In this document: positions 42,850 through 51,692 of the stretch, in pieces | How the letters are laid out: each line of letters opens with the position of its first letter | How positions within the stretch are numbered: the first letter of the stretch is position 1 | Assembly: GCF_001673535.1 (NCBI RefSeq) | Contig: NZ_LZLY01000005.1 | Location: 1-64,000 of the forward strand | Length of the DNA: 64,000 nucleotides | Direction: 5' to 3' | From: Mycobacterium sp. 1081908.1 | Lineage (GTDB): Bacteria > Actinomycetota > Actinomycetes > Mycobacteriales > Mycobacteriaceae | Notes under the pieces: generated by a model | Database searches by the model: none | Seen by the model: the letters and a program-made list of their open reading frames with translations, nothing else | Told to the model about the DNA's origin: nothing | Made by a program: the position numbers and the translations under genes

Positions 42850-43826
42850 GAGAGCCACCCTGCCGCGTCCACGGCCCAATAGGTGAGCACGATATCGGCG
42901 CCGGCGCGCCGGATGCTCGTCAACGACTCCAGCGCGGCGGCGCGTTCGTCGATCCAGCCGTTGGCGGCCGCGGCGCAAATCATCGCGTATTCCCCCGAGA
43001 CCTGGTAGGCGGCCACCGGCACCGGCGAAATCGAGGCCGCCGCGGACACCACATCCAGGTAACCCATCGCGGGCTTGACCATCAGGATGTCGGCGCCCTC
43101 CTCGAGGTCCAGCCGGATCTCGCGCAGCGCCTCGCGGAAGTTCCCCGGCTCCTGCTGGTAGGTGCGCCGGTCCCCGGACAGGCTGGAGCTCACCGCTTCG
43201 CGGAACGGGCCGTAGAACGCCGAGGCGAACTTCGCCGCGTACGCCAGGATCACCACATCGGTGTAGCCCGCGGCGTCCAGGCCGTCGCGGATCGCGGCCA
43301 CCTGGCCGTCCATCATCCCGCTCGGCCCGACCACGTGGGCGCCCGATTCCGCTTGTGCCACAGCCAGTTTGACGTAGCGGGCCAGCGTCGCGTCGTTGTC
43401 CACCCGGCCCCTGGCGTCCAGGACACCGCAATGCCCGTGATCGGTGAACTCGTCCAGGCAGGTGTCGGCCATCAGCACCGTGGCGTCGCCGAGATCCTTG
43501 GCCAGGTCGCGCAGCGCGAGGTTGAGGATCCCGTCGGGATCGGTGCCGGCCGAGCCGGTCGGGTCCTTGTCCTGCTCGCGGGGCACGCCGAACAACATCA
43601 GCCCGCCCACCCCCGCGGCGACGGCTTCTTCCGCGGCCGCCCGCAGCGAATCCCGGCTGTGCTGAACCACATTCGGCATCGACGCGATGGGCCGCGGTCC
43701 GTCGATTCCGTCGGCGACGAACATTGGCAGCACCAAATGCCTTGGCTCCAGGGACGTTTGCGCCACCAGGCGGCGCAACGCGGGGGTCGAGCGGAGCCGG
43801 CGCGGCCGCTGCCGCGGGTAGGCCAT
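42846..43826 (-). CDS. hemB: Delta-aminolevulinic acid dehydratase (porphobilinogen synthase)
   Basis: 326 residues from ATG 43826 (MAYPRQRPRRLRSTPALRRLV). TIM-barrel enzyme that condenses two 5-aminolevulinates to porphobilinogen. The metal-site region VLMADTCLDEFTDHGHCGVLD is present with two cysteines. The two catalytic lysines lie in VILAYAAKFASAFYGPF and ILMVKPAMGYLDVV. The start is 4 bp after hemD on the minus strand, so it is co-transcribed with hemA-hemC-hemD. Confidence 0.96.
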   Translation of the reverse strand: MAYPRQRPRRLRSTPALRRLVAQTSLEPRHLVLPMFVADGIDGPRPIASMPNVVQHSRDSLRAAAEEAVAAGVGGLMLFGVPREQDKDPTGSAGTDPDGILNLALRDLAKDLGDATVLMADTCLDEFTDHGHCGVLDARGRVDNDATLARYVKLAVAQAESGAHVVGPSGMMDGQVAAIRDGLDAAGYTDVVILAYAAKFASAFYGPFREAVSSSLSGDRRTYQQEPGNFREALREIRLDLEEGADILMVKPAMGYLDVVSAAASISPVPVAAYQVSGEYAMICAAAANGWIDERAAALESLTSIRRAGADIVLTYWAVDAAGWLS

Positions 43827-43830
43827 GGGG

Positions 43831-45498
43831 CTAGCGCCTGCGGCTCTTCTTACGCGGCGGAGGCAGCGCACCCTCGGCGCGCAGCCGCGCGGCGTGTTCG
43901 GCCAGCGCGTCGACCAGGGGGCCGACCGCGGCGGTGTCGGGCTGGACGTCCACCCGCAGGCCGAACTCGGCCGCGGTCTCGGCGGTCTTGGGGCCGATGC
44001 AGGCGATGATCGTCCGCGCGTGCGGCTTGCCGGCGATGCCGACCAGGTTGCGCACCGTCGAGCTGGACGTGAAGCACACCGCGTCGAAGCCGCCCGTCTT
44101 GATCATTTCGCGGGTGGCCGCCGGCGGCGGCGCCGCGCGAACCGTGCGGTACGCGGTCACGTCCTCGATCTCCCAGCCGCGCTCGCGCAGCCCCTCGGCC
44201 AGTGTCTCGGTGGCGATGTCGGCCCGCGGCAGCAGGACGCGGTTCACCGGGTCGAAAATGCTGTCGTAGGGCGGGAAGTCGTCGAGCAGACCGAGCGAGG
44301 ACTGCTCGCCGGCCGGCACCAGCTCGGGGCTGATCCCGAAGGCGCGGACCCGGTCGGCCGTGGACTCGCCGACGCAGGCGATCTTCACCCCGGAGAACGC
44401 GCGGGCGTCCAAGCCGAACTCGCCGAACTTCTCCCACACCGCGCGCACCGCGTTGGTGGAGGTGAACACCACCCATTGGAAGCGGCCGTCGACCAGGCCC
44501 TTGACGGCCCGTTCCATCTGGGCCGGGCTGCGCGGCGGCTCGACGGCGATGGTCGGCACCTCGATCGGCAGCGCTCCGTAGGAGGTCAGCCGCTCGCTCA
44601 TCTCGCCCGCCTGGTCCTTGGTGCGGGGCACGAGCACGGTCCAGCCGTACAGCGCGCGGCTTTCCCACCAGTTCAGCTTCGCCCGGCTGGCCACCGTCTT
44701 GCCGATGGTCACCACGAGCGGGCCGGTCATCGGGCCGGCCGGGTCGGTGCCGCCCAGCACCGCCGGATCGGTCAGCCCACCCAGCGTTGTCTCGACCGAA
44801 CGCTGCTGGCAGGTGGTGCCTTGCGCGGTCACCACGCACGGGGTGGCCTCGGAAAGCTCGTGGTCGATCAGGGCGCGGGCCGCGTCGGCCAGGTGCGACG
44901 CCGTGGCCTGCAGGATCAGCGGGCCGGGGGCCGCGGCCAGCGCGTCCCAGTCGACGTGTGGGTCGCGCACGTCGGCGACCGTGTGCGACGAGCCCAGCGG
45001 CAGGCCGGCGTAGGTGGGCACGGCGCTGGTGGCGGCCAGGCCGGGCACGATCTCGACGTGCAGGTGGCTGCGCGCGACGGCGTTCACCTCGGTGATCACG
45101 GCGTCGAGCGTCAGCGGGTCGCCGGCCACCAGCCGCACCACGTCGACGCCGGAACGGGCCTCGGCCACCAGCGTCTTGGCCACCTCCGTGGGCTCGCCCA
45201 GGGCGGGACGCACATCGGGCCCGGCCGAGATCACCGCGGGCGCCGTCTGGTTGGCGTCCCCGTCGGCGGTGCCTTCGGCGGTCGTGACCTCCGGGCCCGC
45301 CGGCGCCGGCCCGGAGACCGGCGGCAGGTCCTTGCCGATCAGCGCGAGCACGGGCTCGGGCACGTCGGGGTCGGTGAACACCAGGGCGGCATTGGCCAGC
45401 ACCGAGGCGGCCCGCGTCGTCAACAATCCCGGGTCGCCCGGGCCGGAGCCCACGAACGTGATGTGGCCCGGTCTCGGCTTACGCCCTCGCGTCGTCAT
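43831..45498 (-). CDS. hemD: Bifunctional uroporphyrinogen-III C-methyltransferase/uroporphyrinogen-III synthase
   Basis: 555 residues from ATG 45498 with GGGAG upstream; TTG 45510 would place that site inside the gene. Residues 10-255 form a CobA/SUMT-type methyltransferase (HITFVGSGPGDPGLLTTRAASVL, VVRLVAGDPLTLDAV, IVPGLAATSAVPTYAGLPL). It carries an acidic Ala/Pro-rich insertion near 65-100 and lacks some usual SUMT sequence there, so activity of this half is uncertain. Residues 275-530 form the HemD domain (GWTVLVPRTKDQAGEMSERL, WVVFTSTNAVRAVWEKF, AVCFTSSSTVRNLVG). A basic tail (PPPRKKSRRR) ends the protein. Confidence 0.93.
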   Translation of the reverse strand: MTTRGRKPRPGHITFVGSGPGDPGLLTTRAASVLANAALVFTDPDVPEPVLALIGKDLPPVSGPAPAGPEVTTAEGTADGDANQTAPAVISAGPDVRPALGEPTEVAKTLVAEARSGVDVVRLVAGDPLTLDAVITEVNAVARSHLHVEIVPGLAATSAVPTYAGLPLGSSHTVADVRDPHVDWDALAAAPGPLILQATASHLADAARALIDHELSEATPCVVTAQGTTCQQRSVETTLGGLTDPAVLGGTDPAGPMTGPLVVTIGKTVASRAKLNWWESRALYGWTVLVPRTKDQAGEMSERLTSYGALPIEVPTIAVEPPRSPAQMERAVKGLVDGRFQWVVFTSTNAVRAVWEKFGEFGLDARAFSGVKIACVGESTADRVRAFGISPELVPAGEQSSLGLLDDFPPYDSIFDPVNRVLLPRADIATETLAEGLRERGWEIEDVTAYRTVRAAPPPAATREMIKTGGFDAVCFTSSSTVRNLVGIAGKPHARTIIACIGPKTAETAAEFGLRVDVQPDTAAVGPLVDALAEHAARLRAEGALPPPRKKSRRR

Positions 45499-45520
45499 TG
45501 TCGCTCCCAAGTGACTCTCT

Positions 45521-46465
45521 TCAGTTTCCTCGCGCGGGGTCTTGCCGCGCCCCCCCGATGAGCTCTCGCGCGCCCAGCTCGAACAGCTCCGCGGCGACCG
45601 AGAGCCCCAGCTCTCGTGCCCGACCGGGAGTGCCGACTCCGGACGCTCGGATCACGTCGGACCCGTCCAGCGCGGCCACACAGCCACGCAACGACAGCTC
45701 CTCGAAGACCCGGCCGTCCTCATCGATGGACTCGACCACTTCGGCGATCGCGCCCACCGGTGCGGAGCAACCGGCCTCCAGTTCGGCCAGCAAGGCTCGC
45801 TCCGCGGTGACCGCCGCGCGCGTGTCGGCGTCGTCCAACTCCGCCAGCACCGCCGCCAACTCGTCACCGGCGCGGCATTCGACGGCGAGCGCGCCCTGAG
45901 CCGGTGCTGGCAACATCTGCACCGGCTCTAGCGTCTCGGTGACATCGCCGAGGCGGCCCAGCCGGGCCAGACCGGCCCGGGCGACCACGATCGCGTCAAG
46001 ATCACCACTGCTTACCCTGTTCAACCTGGTATCAAGGTTGCCTCGTAGGGGGCGGATTTCCAAACCGAGACCCAATGCTCTAAGCTGTGCGGCCCGCCGC
46101 GGCGACGACGTGCCCACCAGCGAACCCGCCGGCAACTCCCCGAGCACCAGGCCGTCGCGGGCGACGAGGGCGTCGCGGGGGTCGTTGCGCGGCGGTATCG
46201 CCGCGATGATGAACCTCGGGTCGTCGGCGGTGGGCAAATCCTTGTGCGAGTGCACCGCGGCGTCGACGCGGCCGTCGTCGATGGCCTCCCGCAACGCGGT
46301 GGTGAAGGCTCCCACACCCAGGCTCTCGATGGGCGCCGACGACCGGTCCCCCGCGGTCGAGATGGTCACCAGCTCCGCGGGGTGGCCGTTGGCGATCAGG
46401 GCGTCCCTGACGACGCCGGCCTGGGTGGTGGCCAACAGGCTGCCCCGGGTGCCTATCCGGATCAC
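45521..46465 (-). CDS. hemC: Porphobilinogen deaminase (hydroxymethylbilane synthase)
   Basis: 314 residues from GTG 46465 ([17 protein letters not shown]); TTG 46474 would add three residues. The conserved N-terminal substrate-binding arginines and [14 protein letters not shown], the central [16 protein letters not shown] and [15 protein letters not shown], and the dipyrromethane-anchoring Cys in [15 protein letters not shown] are present. It polymerises four porphobilinogens into hydroxymethylbilane, which HemD then closes to uroporphyrinogen III. It is the second gene of the operon, 13 bp after hemA. Confidence 0.96.
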   Translation of the reverse strand: MIRIGTRGSLLATTQAGVVRDALIANGHPAELVTISTAGDRSSAPIESLGVGAFTTALREAIDDGRVDAAVHSHKDLPTADDPRFIIAAIPPRNDPRDALVARDGLVLGELPAGSLVGTSSPRRAAQLRALGLGLEIRPLRGNLDTRLNRVSSGDLDAIVVARAGLARLGRLGDVTETLEPVQMLPAPAQGALAVECRAGDELAAVLAELDDADTRAAVTAERALLAELEAGCSAPVGAIAEVVESIDEDGRVFEELSLRGCVAALDGSDVIRASGVGTPGRARELGLSVAAELFELGARELIGGARQDPARGN

Positions 46466-46478
46466 GTGCGCCAATCGG

Positions 46479-47849
46479 CTACTCGGCGGACTGTTTCGGC
46501 ATGCCGGCGTCGAAACCGCTTGGCATCACGGGCAATTCGCCGGCGGCGACGGCGTCCACAGCGGTCTGGTCGAGTTCGAACAGTTCGCGCAGGGCCTCGG
46601 CGTAGCTGTCGCCTCCCGGGGCGCTGGCGAGCTGCTTGATCCGCACCGTCGGCGCGTGCAGCAGCTTGTCCACCACCCGTCGCACGGTGCGCGCCACCTC
46701 CTCGCGGTGCGCGCTCTCCAGGCCGGGCAGCCGGTTGTCGAGGCGCAACAGCTCGGCCTCGACGACGTCGGCGGCGCGCTGGCGCAGCGCCGTCACCGTC
46801 GGGGTGACCTCGGCCATCCGCTGTCCGGCCAGGTAGGTGGCGACTTCGGCCGCCACGATGTGGCGTGCGGCGTCGACGTCGGAGGCCGCGGCATGCGCCG
46901 ACGGCTCGTGCTGCACGCGCTCCACGTCCACGACCCAGACCCCGGGCAGCCCGGCCACCGCCGGGTCGACGTCGCGCGGCATGCCCAGATCGCAGATCAC
47001 CAGGGGGTGGTTGGCCTCGTCCCGGCGGGCGGTGGCCAGCGCGTGGTGCACGTCGGCCAGCGACACCACGGGGCTGACCGCGCCCGTGCAGCTGACCACG
47101 ACGTCGGCGTCCGCCAGCGCGTCGGGCAGCCGGTCCAGGGTCAGCGCCTCGGCGTGCACCCCCGACTCACGGATCTTGCGGGCCAGCCGCTGCCCCCGGG
47201 ACGCCGACCGGTTGAGCACCACAACGCGGTCGATGCCGGCCCGGGTGAGGTGCGCGGACGACAGTGCGCCCATCGCCCCGGCGCCGATGACCACGGCGGC
47301 CTTGCCCGCCAGCCCGCCGAGCCGCCGTTCGGCCATGGCCAGGGCGACCGACACGACCGAGGCGCCGGCGGCGTCGATGGCGGTTTCGGAATGCACCCGC
47401 TTGCCCACCGACAGCGCCCGCTGGGCCAGCTCGTGCAGGACCCGGCCGACGGTGCGGTTGGCCTCGGCGGCGGCATAGGCGCGGCGGACCTGGCCCAGCA
47501 CCTGCTGCTCGCCGATCACGGCCGAATCCAGGCCGCTGGCCACGGCAAATAGGTGTTCGACGGCGGCCTCGCTGTAGCGCACGTAGGCGTACTTGGTCAG
47601 GTCGCCCATCGACATGCCGGAGTGTTCCGACAGCACCTGTCCGACCACCGCCAACCCGCCGTGGAACGCGTCGACGACGGCGTAGACCTCGACCCGGTTG
47701 CACGTCGAGAGCACCATCGCCTCGGTCACCAGCGGCGACTGCAACACCCGATCGACGATCTTGACCTGATCGGCTTCGTCGATGCTGAGTTGTTCCAGGA
47801 CGGAGACCGGCGCACTGCGGTGCGAAACCCCGAAGAGCAGGACGCTCAC
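46479..47849 (-). CDS. hemA: Glutamyl-tRNA reductase
   Basis: 456 residues from GTG 47849 ([21 protein letters not shown]). The catalytic Cys50 is in [37 protein letters not shown], the NADPH-binding [18 protein letters not shown] and the C-terminal dimerisation helices follow. First committed step of C5 tetrapyrrole synthesis: glutamyl-tRNA to glutamate-1-semialdehyde, then used by HemL encoded at 27402-28733. It is the first gene of the hemA-hemC-hemD-hemB run. A 5-bp inverted repeat (CCAGT/ACTGG, 47883-47898) lies just upstream; I attach no regulator to it. Confidence 0.96.
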   Translation of the reverse strand: MSVLLFGVSHRSAPVSVLEQLSIDEADQVKIVDRVLQSPLVTEAMVLSTCNRVEVYAVVDAFHGGLAVVGQVLSEHSGMSMGDLTKYAYVRYSEAAVEHLFAVASGLDSAVIGEQQVLGQVRRAYAAAEANRTVGRVLHELAQRALSVGKRVHSETAIDAAGASVVSVALAMAERRLGGLAGKAAVVIGAGAMGALSSAHLTRAGIDRVVVLNRSASRGQRLARKIRESGVHAEALTLDRLPDALADADVVVSCTGAVSPVVSLADVHHALATARRDEANHPLVICDLGMPRDVDPAVAGLPGVWVVDVERVQHEPSAHAAASDVDAARHIVAAEVATYLAGQRMAEVTPTVTALRQRAADVVEAELLRLDNRLPGLESAHREEVARTVRRVVDKLLHAPTVRIKQLASAPGGDSYAEALRELFELDQTAVDAVAAGELPVMPSGFDAGMPKQSAE

Positions 47850-47946
47850 GGCAGCATCACCTGGCCAGCTCCCTTGCTTCCTCCAGTAACTGAACTGGTG
47901 TCCACGGTAAACGTTAATCAGCGGGGCTACCAAATGAATGCCGCGG

Positions 47947-48204
47947 CTACCGGGCCAGATCGGCCCGCAGGCGCGGCTCGTCCACCTCCCAGTAGCTGTG
48001 CTCGAGCCCGTCCAGCAGCACCACCGGCAGGCGGTCGCCGAACTCCGCGCGCAATCCCGGGTCGCCGGCCGACGCCGCGGCGTCGACGTCGGTCGTGGTC
48101 AGTTCGAAGCCCAACTCGCCGGCCAGTTCCTCCAACCGTGCGTGCACCCGCCGGCAGAGGGTGCAGCCCTCCCGGGTCAGCAGCTCGACGCGTCGCCGGG
48201 TCAT
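47947..48204 (-). CDS. Glutaredoxin-like protein (DUF836, Rv0508-like)
   Basis: 85 residues from ATG 48204. Thioredoxin-fold start [22 protein letters not shown] with a CTLC redox motif at about residues 14-17, [33 protein letters not shown] with a cis-Pro in LPVV, and a short C-terminal helix. It fits DUF836 glutaredoxin-like proteins found near hemA in actinobacteria. It is divergent from the WXG100 pair, 73 bp away, and so marks the left border of the toxin insertion. Confidence 0.88.
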   Translation of the reverse strand: MTRRRVELLTREGCTLCRRVHARLEELAGELGFELTTTDVDAAASAGDPGLRAEFGDRLPVVLLDGLEHSYWEVDEPRLRADLAR

Positions 48205-48277
48205 GGGCTCCAGTGTGGCAGCGGTCGAGCGTTCCGGGTGAATTGTGGGACCGCCCTGGATTCACTAGCTTGCCGGT

Positions 48278-48589
48278 ATGGGCGCTGAGGGGACGCTCCA
48301 CGTCGATCCCATGGTGATGCGGGAGTTCGCCGCCTCGGTTGGCGGCGCCGCCGAGCATCTGATGGCTCAGCTGGAGCAGCTCGACGATCAGGTCGGTCAG
48401 ATGTTGGGCGGCTGGCGCGGCGCGTCGGGGAACGCGTACGGGTCGGCATGGGAGCTATGGCATAAGGGCGCCGGCGAGGTGCACGCGGGCCTGGCGATTT
48501 TGGCGCACCTGGTGGGTGAGGCCGGCGGCGCTTACGAGCAGAACGAGGCGAGGGGCGCCCAGGAGATGCGCGGGGTTTACCGTGGCTGA
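48278..48589 (+). CDS. WXG100 protein, EsxF-like
   Basis: 103 residues from ATG 48278. WXG100 helical hairpin with Trp46-Arg-Gly48 in the turn (QMLGGWRGASGNAYGSAW) and a YxxxE secretion motif (Y86-EQN-E90, YEQNE). It closely resembles the M. tuberculosis EsxF (Rv3905c) that I recall, including equal length and the LGGWRGASGxAYGSAWELWH core. EsxF pairs with EsxE and, in the known system, this complex is needed for surface delivery and activity of the CpnT toxin. It is the first gene of a four-gene cassette; the next gene starts inside it. Confidence 0.92.
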   Translation: MGAEGTLHVDPMVMREFAASVGGAAEHLMAQLEQLDDQVGQMLGGWRGASGNAYGSAWELWHKGAGEVHAGLAILAHLVGEAGGAYEQNEARGAQEMRGVYRG

Positions 48590-48872
48590 GGCGTTCCGCG
48601 TGGATCCCGAAGCGTTGGCCGACGCGGTCCGGCGGATGACCGAGTTTCAGCGCCAGGCCGAAGAGATCCTCGCCGAAATCGATTCGCGGGCAAAGCGTTT
48701 GCACGCGGCCTGGACCGGGGAAGGCGCGGCGGCGCACGCCGAGGCCCATCAGCATTGGGCCCGTGGCGAGGCGATGATGCGTGAGGCGCTGGGTCAGCTG
48801 CGCGCGGCCGGGGCGACCGCCCACCACAACTACACCGGCGCCATGTCGACGAATCTGGGCATGTGGTCGTGA
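48582..48872 (+). CDS. WXG100 protein, EsxE-like
   Basis: 96 residues from GTG 48582, overlapping the previous gene by 8 bp; no other start gives a full WXG100 fold. Trp44-Thr-Gly46 lies at the turn (RLHAAWTGEGAAAHAEAHQHW), and the C-terminus ATAHHNYTGAMSTNLGMWS matches the EsxE (Rv3904c) ending that I recall. It should form a heterodimer with the EsxF-like protein. The toxin gene begins 4 bp after its stop, so the three are co-translated. Confidence 0.92.
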   Translation: MAEAFRVDPEALADAVRRMTEFQRQAEEILAEIDSRAKRLHAAWTGEGAAAHAEAHQHWARGEAMMREALGQLRAAGATAHHNYTGAMSTNLGMWS

Positions 48873-48876
48873 GCTA

Positions 48877-51258
48877 ATGGCCCCGCTGGCGTGCGACCCG
48901 GCGGCTCTCGACAGCGCGGGCGCCGAGGTGGTGACCGCCGGCGAGGGTTTGGGTTCGGTGATCTCGACCCTGACCGCGGCGCTGTCGGGATGCGCCGGGA
49001 TGGCCGGCGACGATCCCGTTGGCGCAGCGCTCGGCCACAGCTACGACAATTCGGCGGCCAAGCTCATCGAGGCGATGGCGGCCACCCGAAACGGGTTGTG
49101 CAGTCTCGGCGACGGGGTGCGGATGTCGGCGCACAATTACTCGCTGGCCGAGGCGATGTCCAACGTCGGCGGCCGTGGCGGGCCACTTCCCACACCGTCG
49201 GTGACGGCGCCGGTGTTGGCGGGCTCTGCGCCGTCGGCGGTCGGGGCCGGTACCGCCGCGCCGGCGGGGTGGGGATGGGTGGCCCCCTACATCGGGATGA
49301 TCTGGCCCACCGGGGATTCGGCGAAGCTGCGCGCCGCGGCCGCCGCCTGGAGCGCCGCGGGTACCCAGTTCGGGCTCGCCGAAATCCTCGGGACGGGCGG
49401 TCCGATGACGGCCGTTCGCGCCCAGCAGATCCCGGAAGGCGCGGCCATCGACCGTGCCTTTACGGACGCCTTCAGCAGCACCACCAGCCTCGTGCAGCAG
49501 TGTCAGACCATCGCGGCCCAGCTCACCAGCTATGCCGCCAAGGTCGACCGGGTGCACGCCGCGATCCTGGACCTGTTGGCCCGCATCTGCGACCCGCTGA
49601 CGGGAATCAAAGAGGTCTGGGAATTCCTGACCGACGACGACGAAGACGAAATCCGTAAGATCGCCAACGACATTCGCACGGTCGTTGACAACTTCGGCGC
49701 CGAGGCCGAAGCGCTGCAAGCCGAAATCGCCTCCACCCTCGCCGCGGCCACCACGATCGTCACTGATATGGGCCGCCAGGCCGCCCGGGAGTGGGATCAG
49801 TTCCTGCACGGCACCGATGTGGGGCGGGCCGTCAACCAAGTCGGGCAGTACGCCAAGGGCGCGTGGTCGGAGGCCGGGGGAATGCTCAAGGGCCTCTGGG
49901 ACGTCAGCAGCGTCCGCATGATGTTCGACCCGCTTGGCTACGGCAAGGACATGGCCGGCCAGTTCAAGGGCGCCCTGCCGCTGGTCGGCCTGGGCGGCCC
50001 ACATGCCCCCGCCGTCGGGGATGCGTGGGAACAGCTCGGCAAGAGCATCGTCCACTGGGACGACTGGGACAAGAACCCGGCCGAGGCCGCCGGCAGATCC
50101 GTCCTCGACATCGCCACGCTGGCCCTGCCCGGCGGCCCGCTCTCAAAGCTGGGCAAGCTAGGACGCATCTTCAGAGGTGCGAAGCCGCCGCTGCCGGAGC
50201 TTCCCAAACCCCCGTCCATCGAACCGCCGAAGCCGCCGGTCGAGCCGCCGCCGGCGCCCAGGCCGCCGGAATCGGGAAGCCCCGCACCCAAGCCGGCGCC
50301 CGGGCCCGCCAATGGCCCACTGCCGCACAGCCCGACGGAATCCAAGCCACCGATCGTCGAGAAGCCGCCCGCCGGCGAGCCGCCCAAACCCGTCGCGGTT
50401 CCACCTGAGTCGGCGGGTAAGCCGCCGGTGGCCGACCCGGTCGAGCACGCGCCGCTCACACATACGAAACCGCCTGAGCCCGTTCATCTTCCGCTCGGCC
50501 CCGCCGATCAAGCGGCCAGGTCCGTACCCAGTCCGGGCCTGCCGTCGGAGCCGGCACCCATGGCGCCGGCCGCCGCGGCACCGCACCCGGCGATGTCCTC
50601 CGCCCCCACCGGCGGACTCCCCGCCGAAGCGCCTCCGCCGTTCGGCGGCGCACCCCATGGTGGGGAACCGCCCATTCATCCGCCCGAATCCCACTCGCCC
50701 CATGGCGGGAGCCCCCATCCGCCGGGCGAGGGCAACGGCACGCCTCATTTCCCGGATCACGACAGCACGCCACATCGGCCCGGAGACAGCGCACCCGGCG
50801 ACGAGCACATGCCAGCGGCAGCTGACAGCCCCGGGCCGGTCGACGCGGATCCGGGTCGGCCCGAATTTACGCTGGACAACCCACTTGACCACATGAGCGC
50901 GCAGCTCCGAGCGCTCTCCGAACAACATCTGACCGGAAGCGGCGAAACCGTCCTCGGGCCATTTAGCCCTCCTGGCGGCGGCCCGTCGTACATCGACGTC
51001 GCGCAGCAGCACGGAGCTAGCTACTTTGATATCGGGGAGGCGTGGAATGCGGCCACTCCGACGGAGCGACTCGCCGCCAACCAGCATGTGCTCGACATAG
51101 CCATCGCGAACGGCGACAAGGTCACACTGTCCGTGCCATTCGATATGGTGAAACCAAACACGTTTACGGCAGCTGAAATCAGGTACCTAGAGTTGCGCGG
51201 ATATCATCAGATAAATGACACGACGTGGATGCCACCCGGTGGAAAGATCGGAAAATGA
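48877..51258 (+). CDS. CpnT-family protein: channel-like N-terminus, Pro-rich linker, novel C-terminal toxin domain
   Basis: 793 residues from ATG 48877. Residues 1-435 closely match the N-terminal channel domain of M. tuberculosis CpnT (Rv3903c) as I recall it: ACDPAALDSAGAEVV, GLCSLGDGVRMSAHNYSLAE, GWGWVAPYIGMIWPTGDS, ARICDPLTGIKEVWEFLTDD. Residues about 436-660 are a Pro-rich linker (PKPP, PPPAPRPPES, SPTESKPP). Residues about 662-793 are a compact C-terminal domain with GASYFDIGEAWNAATPTERLA, then KVTLSVPFDMVKPNTF and YLELRGYHQINDTTWMPPG. None of the NAD-glycohydrolase (TNT) sequence of CpnT is seen, so the toxin module has been exchanged. Its final ~160 bp become AT-rich. ATGA overlap with the next gene supports toxin/immunity coupling. 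Toxin activity is inference. Confidence 0.88.
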   Translation: MAPLACDPAALDSAGAEVVTAGEGLGSVISTLTAALSGCAGMAGDDPVGAALGHSYDNSAAKLIEAMAATRNGLCSLGDGVRMSAHNYSLAEAMSNVGGRGGPLPTPSVTAPVLAGSAPSAVGAGTAAPAGWGWVAPYIGMIWPTGDSAKLRAAAAAWSAAGTQFGLAEILGTGGPMTAVRAQQIPEGAAIDRAFTDAFSSTTSLVQQCQTIAAQLTSYAAKVDRVHAAILDLLARICDPLTGIKEVWEFLTDDDEDEIRKIANDIRTVVDNFGAEAEALQAEIASTLAAATTIVTDMGRQAAREWDQFLHGTDVGRAVNQVGQYAKGAWSEAGGMLKGLWDVSSVRMMFDPLGYGKDMAGQFKGALPLVGLGGPHAPAVGDAWEQLGKSIVHWDDWDKNPAEAAGRSVLDIATLALPGGPLSKLGKLGRIFRGAKPPLPELPKPPSIEPPKPPVEPPPAPRPPESGSPAPKPAPGPANGPLPHSPTESKPPIVEKPPAGEPPKPVAVPPESAGKPPVADPVEHAPLTHTKPPEPVHLPLGPADQAARSVPSPGLPSEPAPMAPAAAAPHPAMSSAPTGGLPAEAPPPFGGAPHGGEPPIHPPESHSPHGGSPHPPGEGNGTPHFPDHDSTPHRPGDSAPGDEHMPAAADSPGPVDADPGRPEFTLDNPLDHMSAQLRALSEQHLTGSGETVLGPFSPPGGGPSYIDVAQQHGASYFDIGEAWNAATPTERLAANQHVLDIAIANGDKVTLSVPFDMVKPNTFTAAEIRYLELRGYHQINDTTWMPPGGKIGK

Positions 51259-51692
51259 AAACGCTGCTAGAGTACTTCGTAAGATACTTTGAACTGCTCT
51301 ATCTCGATTCGCGCTATCATATTACGAATTCCAGCACGAGCGGCGCGGCGTCGATCAACGCATCACTGACGATCACGGGACCGATCCTTATTTGGGATCT
51401 CACCAATGACAGAGGCCAATTTCTGCTTAGCGTGGCGCCGAGAGCGCTAGCGACAGCGGATAACTGGTTCACAGTATCACTCATCAAGCAATACTTAAAT
51501 GGGCAGAATAATATCGACTATTTGTCCGCTGCAGACGAAATCGCGTGGTTTCGAGAAAATAGCCAACCTGTCGAGGAACTGTTCTCCGACGGATCGAAGA
51601 GCGAAACCGTGTGCGAGACGCTTCGATCCCTACGCCGCTCCAACGCAGATAGGTACTGGACTCAATGGCGAGAGCAGCAGGGGCTTTCCTAA
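51255..51692 (+). CDS. Putative cognate immunity protein
   Basis: 145 residues; ATG 51255 overlaps the toxin stop (ATGA). Soluble, without a signal peptide: MKTLLEYFVRYFELLYLD, then alternating beta-type segments (ASLTITGPILIWDLTNDRGQF, FLLSVAPRALAT) and a helical acidic C-terminal half (AADEIAWFRENSQPVEELFSD, RYWTQWREQQGLS). Base use differs strongly from neighbours: 24 of 60 bases are G/C in 51241-51300 and 23 of 60 in 51481-51540, against 41 of 60 in 49021-49080. I do not recognise the family and it does not resemble the TNT inhibitor IFT as far as I recall. The immunity role rests on position, size, overlap and composition. Confidence 0.75.
   Translation: MKTLLEYFVRYFELLYLDSRYHITNSSTSGAASINASLTITGPILIWDLTNDRGQFLLSVAPRALATADNWFTVSLIKQYLNGQNNIDYLSAADEIAWFRENSQPVEELFSDGSKSETVCETLRSLRRSNADRYWTQWREQQGLS

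Noticed and set aside
47883..47898. CCAGT/ACTGG inverted repeat upstream of hemA
   Set aside because: Short 5-bp arms close to the start; expected by chance in GC-rich sequence and not matching a regulator I know.
50158..51087. 309-residue minus-strand frame within the toxin gene
   Set aside because: Arg/Gly-rich antisense of the Pro-rich linker; not a separate gene.
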